Of a DNA stretch of 64,000 nucleotides, positions 35,276 to 44,327 are shown piece after piece (positions within the stretch are counted from its first letter, which is position 1; each line of letters starts with the position of its first letter). The stretch spans positions 992,001 to 1,056,000 of the forward strand of contig NZ_JAAXMS010000001.1 in NCBI RefSeq assembly GCF_012290005.1. Reading direction: 5' to 3'. Position numbers and translations under genes: made by a program. The stretch is from Crateriforma spongiae (GTDB taxonomy: Bacteria > Planctomycetota > Planctomycetia > Pirellulales > Pirellulaceae). Below the pieces are notes generated by a model. That model saw nothing but the letters and a program-made list of their open reading frames with translations, searched no databases and was not told where the DNA came from.

Positions 35276-37002
35276 TACCAGCGGAGCCCAAACCGTTCGC
35301 CACCGGTGTCACGGTTATTGCCGCCTTTCAGCGGACCGTCATGGCGTGACTTGACGGCCATTTCGCGTGGCGGTTCGATCTCTTCTTCGGTCGGTTTGGT
35401 TTTCGCGGTGTCAGCGGCCGAGGTTTGGGCCGCTTTGATCGACAATGCGATTTTTTGGGTATCGCGATCGAACGACAGCACTTTGACTTCGACTTCGTCG
35501 CCTTCGGAAACGAAAGCACTGATTTTCGAAACGCGATGATGAGCCAATTCGCTGATGTGCACCAAGCCTTCGATGCCGGCGGCCAAACGGACGAAGCAGC
35601 CAAAGTTGGCGATCCGGGTCACCGTGCCTTTGTGAACCGTGCCCGCGGCGAAGGTGGCTTCGGCGGTGTCCCAAGGGTTTTCCAGCAGGTCGCGATAGGA
35701 AAGACTGATCTTTCCAGTCGCCTTGTCGACCTTTTCCAGTTTGACCTGAACCTCTTGGCCTTCTTCCAACACTTCGCTGGGGTGTTTGACGCGATCCCAG
35801 CTGAGCTTGCTGATGTGGATCAGCCCGTCCAGTCCGCCCAGATCGACGAAGGCGCCGAAGTCTTTGATGCTGCGGACCGTGCCCTTCAATTCATCGCCGA
35901 CTTCCAGCTTTTCCAACTGCTCCTTGCGTTTTTCTTCTCGCTCACGCTCCAAAATCGCGCGACGCGAAAGCACCAGGTTACCGCGTCGCTCGTTGGCTTC
36001 GGTCACGAGACAGATCATGCGTTGGTCGACGAATTCCGATAGGTCTTCGACGCGATACTCGGTGACTTGGCTGATCGGGATGAAGCCACGGACGCCGCCG
36101 ACCTTGCATTCCAAACCGCCGGCGTTGTGTCCCGTGATCGTGGCTTCGACGACGGATCCTTCTTCCATGTCCGCCCAGTCACTGACGTCGACCGCCTGGC
36201 CGGGCAAGGTCAGGACGTACAAGCCGTCTTCGCCGTTGAAACCGCGAACCATCACTTCGACGGAGCTGCCGATTTCCGGCTCTTGTTCGAACTGTTCGAA
36301 GGGCACGACGCCTTCATCCGGGCCGCCCATGCCGATGAAGACGCTGTCGTCATGGATTTTCAGGACGCGGCCTTGTAACCGCGAACCTTCGGCCAGCGGT
36401 TCTTTGCGGTCCGGCATGCCGGCACCGCCACCCAGAATCGAATCGATGTCCGAATCGGCCAGTTGCATGTCCAATTCGGCCTGCAGGTCGTCGGACAACG
36501 GTTGCCGCAAACTCGGGACGGCGACCTTGCCTTGCTTGGGCGGCGCCTTGGCGGCGGCCGGAGTGGTCACGCCGCTGGGAACGACTTTGGGAGCGTTGTC
36601 GGTCGAACCTCGTTCGCCGGCCAAGCGAGGACGCGGGGCTTTTTTGCCGCCCGGCTTTTTCTTCTTGGCGGGCTTGTTCGATGGGGCGGCCCCGGCGTCG
36701 GTCGTCGCGACCGGCGACGCGGGTTTGGCCAGCCCCAGCCCACGTGCGGCAAGCGGACCGCTGCCTCGTGCCACCGGTTTGGCATCGTCACCGGCCGACG
36801 AATCGGATTCCGCAGCCGGGGCGGCCGACGGCGTGTCCACCGGCGCCGGATCCGGTGTCACCGTGTTTTCCGACGCGTTTTCCGGATTCGGGACAGCGTC
36901 GTCCGGGCGAGGTGTGGGGGCGGTTGCGTTGGCGGGATCTTGCGGGCTGGCGCTGTCCGACGCAGGGGACCCGGTTTCGGGCGTCTGTTCGCCGTTGGTC
37001 AT
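35275..37002 (-). CDS. rpsA: Ribosomal protein S1-like protein with long N-terminal extension
   Basis: A 575-residue RNA-binding protein of the bacterial S1 family, expected to bind mRNA at the 30S subunit. Four S1 (OB-fold) domains are visible from about residue 205. The last two are most typical: GTVRSIKDFGAFVDLGGLDG with LIHISKLSW, and GTVTRIANFGCFVRLAAGIEG with LVHISELAH. The first ~200 residues are low in complexity (Ala, Pro, Asp, Ser) with a Lys-rich patch NKPAKKKKPGGKKAPRPR near the middle. Escherichia coli S1 has six domains, Firmicutes YpfD four. The acidic/Pro extension is unusual and probably disordered. Confidence 0.9.
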   Translation of the reverse strand: MTNGEQTPETGSPASDSASPQDPANATAPTPRPDDAVPNPENASENTVTPDPAPVDTPSAAPAAESDSSAGDDAKPVARGSGPLAARGLGLAKPASPVATTDAGAAPSNKPAKKKKPGGKKAPRPRLAGERGSTDNAPKVVPSGVTTPAAAKAPPKQGKVAVPSLRQPLSDDLQAELDMQLADSDIDSILGGGAGMPDRKEPLAEGSRLQGRVLKIHDDSVFIGMGGPDEGVVPFEQFEQEPEIGSSVEVMVRGFNGEDGLYVLTLPGQAVDVSDWADMEEGSVVEATITGHNAGGLECKVGGVRGFIPISQVTEYRVEDLSEFVDQRMICLVTEANERRGNLVLSRRAILEREREEKRKEQLEKLEVGDELKGTVRSIKDFGAFVDLGGLDGLIHISKLSWDRVKHPSEVLEEGQEVQVKLEKVDKATGKISLSYRDLLENPWDTAEATFAAGTVHKGTVTRIANFGCFVRLAAGIEGLVHISELAHHRVSKISAFVSEGDEVEVKVLSFDRDTQKIALSIKAAQTSAADTAKTKPTEEEIEPPREMAVKSRHDGPLKGGNNRDTGGERFGLRW

Positions 37003-37129
37003 CGGTGGTGGTGCCGTGATCGGTTAGTAAATTAGGCGGCCACAACGTCAATCGCTGGGCATCGCCGTTGATGCTAAGGGCGAACAGTCTAACAACCCGA
37101 TTCTCGATCAGATAGAGTCAACTCCAGCC

Positions 37130-37690
37130 ATGCCCCAACTGCGGATCATCGGACCAGGCCACTCGACCGACAGCGACTTTGAAAGCCAGTTAAGACAAGC
37201 TTTGGATGGCGAACTGGTCGATCGAATCGTCGCCGCCGCCGTGCCACCGCTGGATGACAGCGGCCGGGATGCCCCATTGGATGACTTCCTGACCAGAACG
37301 CCCGCGAAACAGTGGTGCCAGGCGTCCGCCGCGGCCAACCGGGATCCCATCGCCAGCACGCTGTGGTTGTTGGCAGGCGATCTGGACCGCAGCCACAGCA
37401 TCAGTCAACGTCTGCACACGCCCACCGGCAGCTACCTGCATGGCGTGATGCACCGCCGCGAAGGCGATTATGGCAACGCCAAGTATTGGTTCCGCGGTGC
37501 CGGACAGCATCCAGTCGAAATCGCCCTGCAATCGGAATTCCCCGACTGGTATCCGTCGGCCGACGGATTCGTCGATCGGTGTCAGAAATCCGTCCGTTCA
37601 TCGCAACCGGAAAATCCTGACCTGACAGAGGTTCAGTGGGTGGAATGGTGTCAACTGCTGTGGGGGATGATAGCGACGTCGAAACCCTGA
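37130..37690 (+). CDS. Conserved hypothetical protein
   Basis: A 186-residue soluble protein without signal peptide or membrane segment. The best conserved-looking segment is GSYLHGVMHRREGDYGNAKYWF followed by RGAGQHP, a block I recognise from uncharacterised bacterial proteins. The function is unknown. It is divergent from rpsA (127 bases) and is followed by the structured intergenic element. Confidence 0.75.
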   Translation: MPQLRIIGPGHSTDSDFESQLRQALDGELVDRIVAAAVPPLDDSGRDAPLDDFLTRTPAKQWCQASAAANRDPIASTLWLLAGDLDRSHSISQRLHTPTGSYLHGVMHRREGDYGNAKYWFRGAGQHPVEIALQSEFPDWYPSADGFVDRCQKSVRSSQPENPDLTEVQWVEWCQLLWGMIATSKP

Positions 37691-37738
37691 AATCTGTGTT
37701 TTTGCCGCCTTTTTCAGGACGCAAAACGAAACATGTTC

Positions 37739-37744
37739 GATAAT
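37739..37744 (+). promoter_or_regulatory. Possible -10 element (GATAAT) before the structured element
   Basis: GATAAT is one mismatch from the TATAAT consensus and lies about seven bases before the first paired base of the structured element. No good -35 hexamer is found at 16-18 bases, so support is weak. Confidence 0.25.
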
Positions 37745-37749
37745 AAAGA

Positions 37750-37888
37750 CAGGAGCAGTTGCTCATAATGAGCATGTGTGGGGCACGCGAAATACGAGTG
37801 CTGCTCCGGTGAGCGGCCCGGGTTTTTTTTCAGCCGTCCGATGGGTGAGCATCGGCAGGTTGGGGCACAAAACCCGGGCCGTTTTTTT
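37750..37888 (+). ncRNA. Candidate structured small RNA or leader ending in an intrinsic terminator
   Basis: Several pairings nest in about 140 bases. GGAGCAG (37752-37758) pairs with CTGCTCC (37801-37807) and encloses the palindrome TGCTCAT-A-ATGAGCA (37760-37774). GCAC (37783-37786) can pair with GTGC (37798-37801). Next comes a 13-bp stem (37814-37826 with 37869-37881) enclosing an inner hairpin CCGATG/CATCGG (37838-37855), and a T7 tract. TGAGCAT and TGGGGCAC each occur twice, in the same order, in the two halves. No family of known RNA is recognised. It could also be an attenuator or riboswitch, although the next start codon is 400 bases away. Confidence 0.35.
37814..37888 (+). terminator. 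Long-stem Rho-independent terminator
   Basis: A perfect 13-bp stem, CGGCCCGGGTTTT (37814-37826) with AAAACCCGGGCCG (37869-37881), is followed by seven T residues (37882-37888). The 42-base loop is itself folded (hairpin 37838-37855). It would terminate plus-strand transcripts from the upstream gene or the candidate RNA. Confidence 0.55.
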
Positions 37889-38289
37889 ATGCGCCGGCGG
37901 AACATCCGGCCTCATCTTGTCCGCCCATCCAATCTGCCGATCCGCCGGTTTTGCGACATCCATGTCGCCGGGACGCAACGTCCGTGATGCCGGCAGGCAA
38001 CATCGCTTTTGCCGCTGGGCGTTGCCGAAGCAGTCCACGCGGATCATTCGCAATGCGGTGGACGTGCGTTGGAGCCCGCAATTTCCGGGCATTTCAATTC
38101 TTCGCAGGACGCCCATGGCGATCTGTGGCAACGCGGTCGCGGGCGGTCGGCACATCGTCTGCTTTTGCATCGTGTCGCAGGCACGTCAGCGCGGGGAAAG
38201 ACGTGTCGACATCACTGCGCCCTTTTCGATCGGTCCACCTCCGAACGACTTCGGCGTCCGACCATTTGCCCCGTCTGCCAAGACCGCCC

Positions 38290-39390
38290 ATGCACTGTCT
38301 ACAGTTGGCCAATCTGGCTTCGCTGCTGGCCCAACGAGGTCACGCCATCGCTTACCGCGAAGACGCGATCTGTCCCCGCGCTTTGACTGATTACTGGGTG
38401 GCCTGTCGATCGCGTTCAGATTTGTGGCATCAAGCGATGGCACGGAATCGCCAGACGCATCAGGCCGGCGATTGGGTCGCCCTGCGGCGTTGGTGGGATG
38501 ATCACCTGGTGGTTTTACAGGAGATTCTGGTCAGCGAAATGTTGTCCCGTGTGGTCGCATGCTTGGCCGCCGCCTCGGATCAACAGTTTCGATCGGCACC
38601 GATTTGCTCAAAAACTTGGTCCGATGAAGACGCGATCGATGGCCCCCTGCCCGACGCGGACGACTGGGCGATCGATCCTTGGGGCGAAATCGTTGTCGGT
38701 GGCGATTCGGTTTCGGGATACAGCATGTCCCACGACAAGGATCGCGATGCGTCTTCGTCTGGCGACGCTTCGACAACTTCATCCAAAGATTCGACGGCGG
38801 CTGGTTCGGGTAAACAAGATCTGAGTCCCATCACCGATGCCATTCAGTCCAGCCACTTGGATGCTCGAAATCGCGTCCAGTTTTTGATGCTGCACAATCG
38901 CGGTTGTCGCGTGACCGACGCGGTTCGCTTGAATCGATTACGAATGACAGTGGAACGCTGGACCGATGCATTGTTGGGACGCATGCCGGTTCGATTGTCG
39001 ACGGCGATGAAGTATGGCTTCGACAAAGAACTGATTCGCAGCTATGCCGATGAAACTGCCGAACTGGGGCCGACGATCGGATACAGCGCCGCTGCCGCAC
39101 TGTTGAATGCGTCGATGATGAACACGCTTTCGCGTCATGTCGATCGAACCCCCGCGCTACCCCAAGCCAACCGGCGGGTCGCACAATCGGTGATCAAGAT
39201 GCTGCGTCCCAACTTGTTCGATGATTGGGGTGAACTGAAATCACTTCGTCAGCATCGCATCGAATGCGATCATCGACACAGTGAACTGGACGGCAAGACG
39301 CCGACAGCGTGGCACATGGACGGCGACGATTCCGGTGATCGTGGAGATGCCGGGGCGAAGGATTCGCTGCAGCGATGGTACCTGGCGTGA
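38290..39390 (+). CDS. Hypothetical protein with acidic Ser/Asp linker
   Basis: A 366-residue protein, no family recognised. Residues 1-100 are helical (LANLASLLAQRG, DWVALRRWWDDHLVVLQEIL). About 110-190 is a disordered acidic Ser/Asp/Thr linker. About 195-320 is a second helical domain (RVQFLMLHNRGCRVTDAVRL, PVRLSTAMKYGFDKELIRSY). There is no signal peptide or membrane helix. I chose the ATG at 38290 because the in-frame upstream extension to 37951 has no protein-like composition. It is convergent with putA; the stops are 59 bases apart. Confidence 0.65.
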   Translation: MHCLQLANLASLLAQRGHAIAYREDAICPRALTDYWVACRSRSDLWHQAMARNRQTHQAGDWVALRRWWDDHLVVLQEILVSEMLSRVVACLAAASDQQFRSAPICSKTWSDEDAIDGPLPDADDWAIDPWGEIVVGGDSVSGYSMSHDKDRDASSSGDASTTSSKDSTAAGSGKQDLSPITDAIQSSHLDARNRVQFLMLHNRGCRVTDAVRLNRLRMTVERWTDALLGRMPVRLSTAMKYGFDKELIRSYADETAELGPTIGYSAAAALLNASMMNTLSRHVDRTPALPQANRRVAQSVIKMLRPNLFDDWGELKSLRQHRIECDHRHSELDGKTPTAWHMDGDDSGDRGDAGAKDSLQRWYLA

Positions 39391-39449
39391 CGCGTCTTGG
39401 TCGGACGACTGGTTCGGTGAAGGTGATTCGGATCGACCCGTTGTTCCAG

Positions 39450-42400
39450 TCATTCAGCTCGCGATTCTGAACCGCGTTCAAAACTTGCGGATCGACGTCC
39501 AAGGTTTCCATATCGGTGGTAATCGTGCGAAATGGATTGTTCGTTCAAGTACCGCAGACATTCGATGCGCCCGTGATCGACAACCGGTTCATCAATCACG
39601 GTAATGAACCTTTTGCCGCATGCACGCCGGATGGACTCGCCGGCGACCGATACGGTGCGAAGTCGGCTGACGCACCCGGATTCGATCCGTTGCACCAATT
39701 GTGCCATCGTTTCTTCGATCGGATCGATCAGGCTGGGTAACCAATCCGCGCTGCTCTCCAACCAATCGCGGGCGACTTGGTCCATTTCAGGTGCAAGAGA
39801 AAGCGTGATCGGTGTTCCCACGCAAACGGCAGCCGAGATCGCCACCACAGCGTCCGCCAAGTCATCACCCGACTCGACGCGAACCGTCATCCCGTCGACC
39901 GGACGATAACGCCGCACATTGTCCTGTCCGACCAATTGAAAGGTGTCGTGTTCCTTCGCAAAGTCGGTTTGATGAGCCAGCGATTGTGACGCAACGGCAC
40001 GCCGGAATCGGAAGCGTTGGTCACTGCCAAAAATAGATTCGGACGATTCGTTGTCTTTCATCCACTGGCACAATGGCCCCAAAGACTGGTGCGGCGTGTC
40101 GGTTTCTTGTCCGGCGGGTTCCCAATCGTTGGTGTGGCTGATGCGAGAAAACGCCAATACATAGTTCGGTCCGCCCGCTTTGATTCCCGGACCATAGGCA
40201 GAAAGACCCACACCGCCGAACGGTTGTCGCAAAACAATGGCACCCGTTGTCGGGCGGTTGATGTACAGGTTGCCTGCGGGGATGGACTCACGCCAAAGTC
40301 GGATCTCGCGATCGTCCAAACTCTCCAATCCGCTGGTCAGCCCATAGCCCGTGTTGCGAACCATTTCGATCGCTTCTTCCAGACGACCAAAACGCATCAC
40401 GCCCAAAACGGGACCGAACAGTTCGGTGGTGTGAGTGAAGCTTCCCGGCTGGACGTTCCACTTCACCCCCGGTCGGTACAGCGTCGGGTGACCGTCGACG
40501 CGTTCGGACATGACCAGCCAAGTTTCATCGGATTCCAATTCCTGTAGGCCACGCCGAAGCTTTTCCGTCGGCGGATCGACCAAAGGAGTCACGCGGGTGT
40601 GCAAATCCCATGCGGATCCCACCGGCAGGCTGCGAACCGCGTCCGCCAAGGTTTCGCGAAACACTGGATCGTCGAAGACTTCGTTTTCCAATAACAGCAG
40701 CGAAGTCGCACTGCATTTTTGACCGCTGTGTCCGAAAGCCGAGTGCAATACGTGTTTGATTGCCAAGTCACGGTCCGCCATTGCCGTGACAATCGTCACG
40801 TTTTTGCCACCGGTTTCGGCCAGCAGGTGCAGGTCCGGACGAACGTCCAGCATTCGCATCGCGGTTGACGTTCCGCCGGTCAGCACCACCGTGTCGACTG
40901 TCGGATTCTTGACCAAGCATTCTTCGGCGACGTCATCGTCACAGATGATCAATTGCAACGCTTCCTTGGGCACGCCCGCGTCCCAAAAGGCTTGGCACAG
41001 CAACCATGCGGGCAGCAACGTTTGCGTCGAAGGTTTCAACACGACGGGGTTACCTGCCGAGATTGCCGCCGAGATCCCGCCGCACGCAATCGCCAGCGGA
41101 AAGTTCCATGGTGTGATCACCGAAACCACGCCACGAGGACGACATTCGATGCCGGGGCATTCGTCCCATGCCTTCATCGTCAGTGGATAGAACTCCAGAA
41201 AATCCACCGCCTCGCTGACTTCGGGGTCTGCTTCGGCGACGGTCTTTCCGGCACCTGCCACCATGCTGCCGATCAAATCGCCGCGTCGAGTACGGATAAG
41301 TTGAGCGACCTTGCGAAGCACCGCATGACGTTCGTCGACGGATCGGTCGGCGGCCCACGTTGATTTCGATGCGATGTTCACCGCCATCATCACCGTGGCG
41401 ATATCGGCCTTTCGATAGCGACAGGTGACCACGCCGGGACGGGACACATCGTCGTTGGTGAACCACTGATGTGCGTCCGCCCTATCATCGTTTGAAGTTT
41501 CCGCCACCGAATGACCGGCAATCACTGATGTCACGCGTATCGCGTTGTCGTCGCACTTTGTTTGCCATTGATCCAGTGTTTCCTGGGCCCAACGCCCGTG
41601 GTGCGGCAGCGACCAATCGGTGTCGGGTTCGTTGACGAATTGCGTCCAGTGTTTTGCCGCCGGCGGCGGTGTCGGTGGCAGACAGCGATTTTGTGTTCGG
41701 CGTGGCTGTACCGAAACTCTTGGGCTGTCGATCAGGGCGGCTTCGAATCGATCTGCCAAACGCTTGAAATCAGGTGTGTTGGGTTGCAAACGATAGGCGT
41801 GCCGCAGGAAGTTTTCCGCACCCGTGTTTTCATCCAACCGGCGAATCAGATACGTGATGGCGTGCAAAAAGTCTTTCTTGCGACATGCCGGTGCGTACAA
41901 CAACATCGATGCGTCACGCTCGGTCAGGGCGCGTCGCTGATGATTGGCCATGCCTTCCAGCATTTCAAACTGGACGGCATCGGCGGCACCGAAACGCTGA
42001 GTCCAAATCATTGCCAACGCCACATCGAATAAGTTGTGTGACGCGACGCCGACCCGAACGTGTCCGGCCGACGCTGCGGTGATCAATTCCCACAACATCC
42101 GCTTGTAATTGGCGTCCGTGTCGTGCTTGTTGGTGTACGGTGCAAGCGGCCAACCGCTAACCGACGCATGGACGCGTTCCATTTCCAGGTTGGCGCCTTT
42201 GACCAAGCGGATCGTAAGGGGAACACCGCCCCACTTCACGCGATCGGCCGACCACTGGATCAGATCGCACATCACCAAATAGGAATCAGGGACATAGGCC
42301 TGCAGTGCGATGCCTGCCTTCACCGATTCCAAGTCGTCGCGCTGCAGCGTCGTGCGCAACACTTCGGCGGTTAAGTGCAAATCGCTGTACTCCTCCATGT

Positions 42401-43121
42401 CCAAATAGACGAATTTGGCTTGCCGATCCCCATTGCCGTCGTCGTGGTTGGCGTTGCGATACAAACGTTCCAAGCGATTGGACACCGCACGGATCGTGTG
42501 ATCGAAAGCCAGCGGAGAAACCTGGCTGTACAGCGTCGTTAGCTTGACGGAAATGCACTGTACCGCGGGCATTCGCAACAGATCGCAAAACGCTTGCATT
42601 CGCCGTCGCGTTTCGTCTTCACCCAACAACGCCTCACCCAACAAGTTGACATTCATGGCCACACCATGGCTCTGACGCGATTCCAGATGGGAAGCTAATA
42701 AGTCAGGTTCGGCTGGCAATATCACGTTCGCCGTTTCGCGACGCATCTTTTCCTTGACCAGCGGCACCGCCACGCCGGGCAAGTATTCGCCGAAGGCTTG
42801 GAAACCTTTCAGCATCGCTTGTTCGACCGGGTTGAAAAAACGAGGGATGCCTTGCAGATCCAACAGGTGAGTCATCTGGTCCGCCACCCGCGCCGACGTG
42901 TGCGTGCGGAACGCTTGGTCGGTCATTTCCACCAGCGTGGCTTTGTCTCCTTCGTGGCCGATCATGCGATCCAGTTCGGATTGCTGGCGTCGTTCTTGCG
43001 GCGTTTGAAGACGTCGAGATTCGGTCAGCAAATCGGCTGCCAGTTCGATGGCTTCGGCCGCATCACGCCGGGCATCCAATGCGGGATATGCTGACGGCGA
43101 TTTGGGTTCATGCGTAGGCAA
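39450..43121 (-). CDS. putA: Bifunctional proline dehydrogenase / glutamate-semialdehyde dehydrogenase
   Basis: Oxidises proline to glutamate in two steps with substrate channelling. The 1223-residue protein has a proline dehydrogenase barrel (about 60-480; MNVNLLGEALLGE, ISVKLTTLYSQ, FVYLDMEEYSD, RLVKGANLEMER). The aldehyde dehydrogenase domain (about 560-1000) carries VISVITPWNFPLAI-like SVITPWNFPLAIACGG, LLAETGGKN (Glu) and FGHSGQKCSATS (catalytic Cys). About 200 residues follow, as in PutA proteins with a C-terminal ALDH-like domain. The N-terminal ribbon-helix-helix repressor domain of enteric PutA is absent. The start is TTG at 43121, supported by AAGGA at 43130-43134 seven bases upstream. 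Confidence 0.93.
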   Translation of the reverse strand: MPTHEPKSPSAYPALDARRDAAEAIELAADLLTESRRLQTPQERRQQSELDRMIGHEGDKATLVEMTDQAFRTHTSARVADQMTHLLDLQGIPRFFNPVEQAMLKGFQAFGEYLPGVAVPLVKEKMRRETANVILPAEPDLLASHLESRQSHGVAMNVNLLGEALLGEDETRRRMQAFCDLLRMPAVQCISVKLTTLYSQVSPLAFDHTIRAVSNRLERLYRNANHDDGNGDRQAKFVYLDMEEYSDLHLTAEVLRTTLQRDDLESVKAGIALQAYVPDSYLVMCDLIQWSADRVKWGGVPLTIRLVKGANLEMERVHASVSGWPLAPYTNKHDTDANYKRMLWELITAASAGHVRVGVASHNLFDVALAMIWTQRFGAADAVQFEMLEGMANHQRRALTERDASMLLYAPACRKKDFLHAITYLIRRLDENTGAENFLRHAYRLQPNTPDFKRLADRFEAALIDSPRVSVQPRRTQNRCLPPTPPPAAKHWTQFVNEPDTDWSLPHHGRWAQETLDQWQTKCDDNAIRVTSVIAGHSVAETSNDDRADAHQWFTNDDVSRPGVVTCRYRKADIATVMMAVNIASKSTWAADRSVDERHAVLRKVAQLIRTRRGDLIGSMVAGAGKTVAEADPEVSEAVDFLEFYPLTMKAWDECPGIECRPRGVVSVITPWNFPLAIACGGISAAISAGNPVVLKPSTQTLLPAWLLCQAFWDAGVPKEALQLIICDDDVAEECLVKNPTVDTVVLTGGTSTAMRMLDVRPDLHLLAETGGKNVTIVTAMADRDLAIKHVLHSAFGHSGQKCSATSLLLLENEVFDDPVFRETLADAVRSLPVGSAWDLHTRVTPLVDPPTEKLRRGLQELESDETWLVMSERVDGHPTLYRPGVKWNVQPGSFTHTTELFGPVLGVMRFGRLEEAIEMVRNTGYGLTSGLESLDDREIRLWRESIPAGNLYINRPTTGAIVLRQPFGGVGLSAYGPGIKAGGPNYVLAFSRISHTNDWEPAGQETDTPHQSLGPLCQWMKDNESSESIFGSDQRFRFRRAVASQSLAHQTDFAKEHDTFQLVGQDNVRRYRPVDGMTVRVESGDDLADAVVAISAAVCVGTPITLSLAPEMDQVARDWLESSADWLPSLIDPIEETMAQLVQRIESGCVSRLRTVSVAGESIRRACGKRFITVIDEPVVDHGRIECLRYLNEQSISHDYHRYGNLGRRSASFERGSESRAE

Positions 43122-43508
43122 GACATGATCCTTGGATTGGTGTCGAACGAGATACCGGGCGGACCCATTGCTTGACCGCAGTGCTAGGGTGTGTCGATCG
43201 CCCGTCGAAGTGGATCAATCAATACGATCCGCGTGGGAGATCCGGTGGTGGTTCCGCCCTGTTTCATTGTAGGCGTGCTTCGCTTTTGCTCGGTTACTTT
43301 TCCCGTGACCAGCCAGGGCCAAGCTGAACAATTTCCCAGTGGACGCGATACGCCGGCGCGGCGTCCGTCCTTTTCACGCCATGCGTCAACGACGATAACG
43401 TGTGCTGGCCGATCGGCCCGTTGCAGGTGCAGCTTTCGCTACCACCGGCGGTCCAATGGCCATCTGGACTGACACCGTTTCTGCGTCGCCAACCCTCGTG
43501 ACATTGCC
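43122..43508. other. Divergent spacer between putA and a small membrane-protein gene
   Basis: About 390 bases; apart from the putA ribosome binding site (43130-43134) nothing specific is seen. No RNA gene, terminator or additional ORF is supported. Confidence 0.5.
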
Positions 43509-44225
43509 GTGACCGACGATTCCCCCCGACCTGAAACTCCTGAACATGCACAGGCCGGTGCGGTGACAGGCGATGAAGAGGAAAAGGCTGGGTGTTTTCC
43601 GGCGATCCTTGCCGCCACGCTGATCATGGGCATGGTGTTCTGCATCGGTTGCGGCTTGTCGGCGTGGGTGATTTTCGGCAAGCGTACCGAGATGGCCATC
43701 GTGACGATGGAGAAGAACTTTGTGCCGATGGTCCAACAAAGTCGTTTGGAATCGGATGACAAAGCCGCGGTCCTGGAACAATTCGAAGACTTCATCCGTG
43801 ACATGAAAGCGGACAATGTCGAAAATTGGCAGGCCAGCGGCGTGCTGCAGCGTTTGGTCAATTTGCCGATCGTCGAATGGGGGGATTTGCAGGCGGTCGA
43901 AGCCTACGCTCAAACGCGGGATCCCGAACTGGCCGACGAGGCACGGTTGCAGCTTTCTCGCCTTCGCCGGGCGATCGAATTGCAGGAAGCCGTTCGGATC
44001 GATGTGACCGATGCGCTGAAACCAGTGATGCGTCCCAGTGACGATCCTTTGATGGTGCAGGTGTTGATCGATCCGCTGAATGACGACGCGGTCAAGGAGA
44101 CGGTTTTGCGAGCGAAGCTGTTGGCCGATCGTGCAGGAATACCCGACAAACCGTTTGAAGACGTACAGATTGGGCGGATTGTGCGGCGACAAATCGAAGC
44201 GGGAATGCTGAAGGGCACGTATTGA
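43509..44225 (+). CDS. Single-pass membrane protein, unknown function
   Basis: A 238-residue protein. An acidic N-terminal cytoplasmic segment (1-27) precedes one hydrophobic helix (about 29-56, PAILAATLIMGMVFCIGCGLSAWVIF). The extracytoplasmic part is mostly helical and charged (residues 60-238) without a domain I recognise. The start codon is GTG at 43509. It lies 102 bases upstream of the carotenoid desaturase on the same strand; a link is not evident. Confidence 0.65.
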   Translation: MTDDSPRPETPEHAQAGAVTGDEEEKAGCFPAILAATLIMGMVFCIGCGLSAWVIFGKRTEMAIVTMEKNFVPMVQQSRLESDDKAAVLEQFEDFIRDMKADNVENWQASGVLQRLVNLPIVEWGDLQAVEAYAQTRDPELADEARLQLSRLRRAIELQEAVRIDVTDALKPVMRPSDDPLMVQVLIDPLNDDAVKETVLRAKLLADRAGIPDKPFEDVQIGRIVRRQIEAGMLKGTY

Positions 44226-44327
44226 AGCCGCGTTTGGTTCCCCGGGGACTCGGCAAGGCTCTACAGTGACGGCGGTTCGGGCGAATCCCGACCGTGTTCA
44301 ATTGGGTTCGGTGGAAGGGAAGAATCG

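Larger units (their letters stand above)
37691..38289. other. 600-base spacer holding a structured element
   Basis: It contains the ncRNA-like element at 37750-37888 and its terminator, described separately. The remaining 37889-38289 contains an ORF continuing upstream of the next gene in frame. Its composition (Arg/Ser/Cys-rich, no conserved pattern) looks non-coding. Confidence 0.5.

Noticed and set aside
35786-37027. 413-codon plus-strand ORF opposite rpsA
   Set aside because: Ser/Pro/Ala-rich reverse reading of S1 codons; the S1 domains on the minus strand are unmistakable.
37763-38170. 135-codon minus-strand ORF across the structured intergenic element
   Set aside because: It runs through the palindromes and terminator, has biased composition and no start-site support.
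37951-38289. In-frame upstream extension of the 38290 gene
   Set aside because: The 113 extra residues are Arg/Ser/Cys-rich with no conserved pattern.
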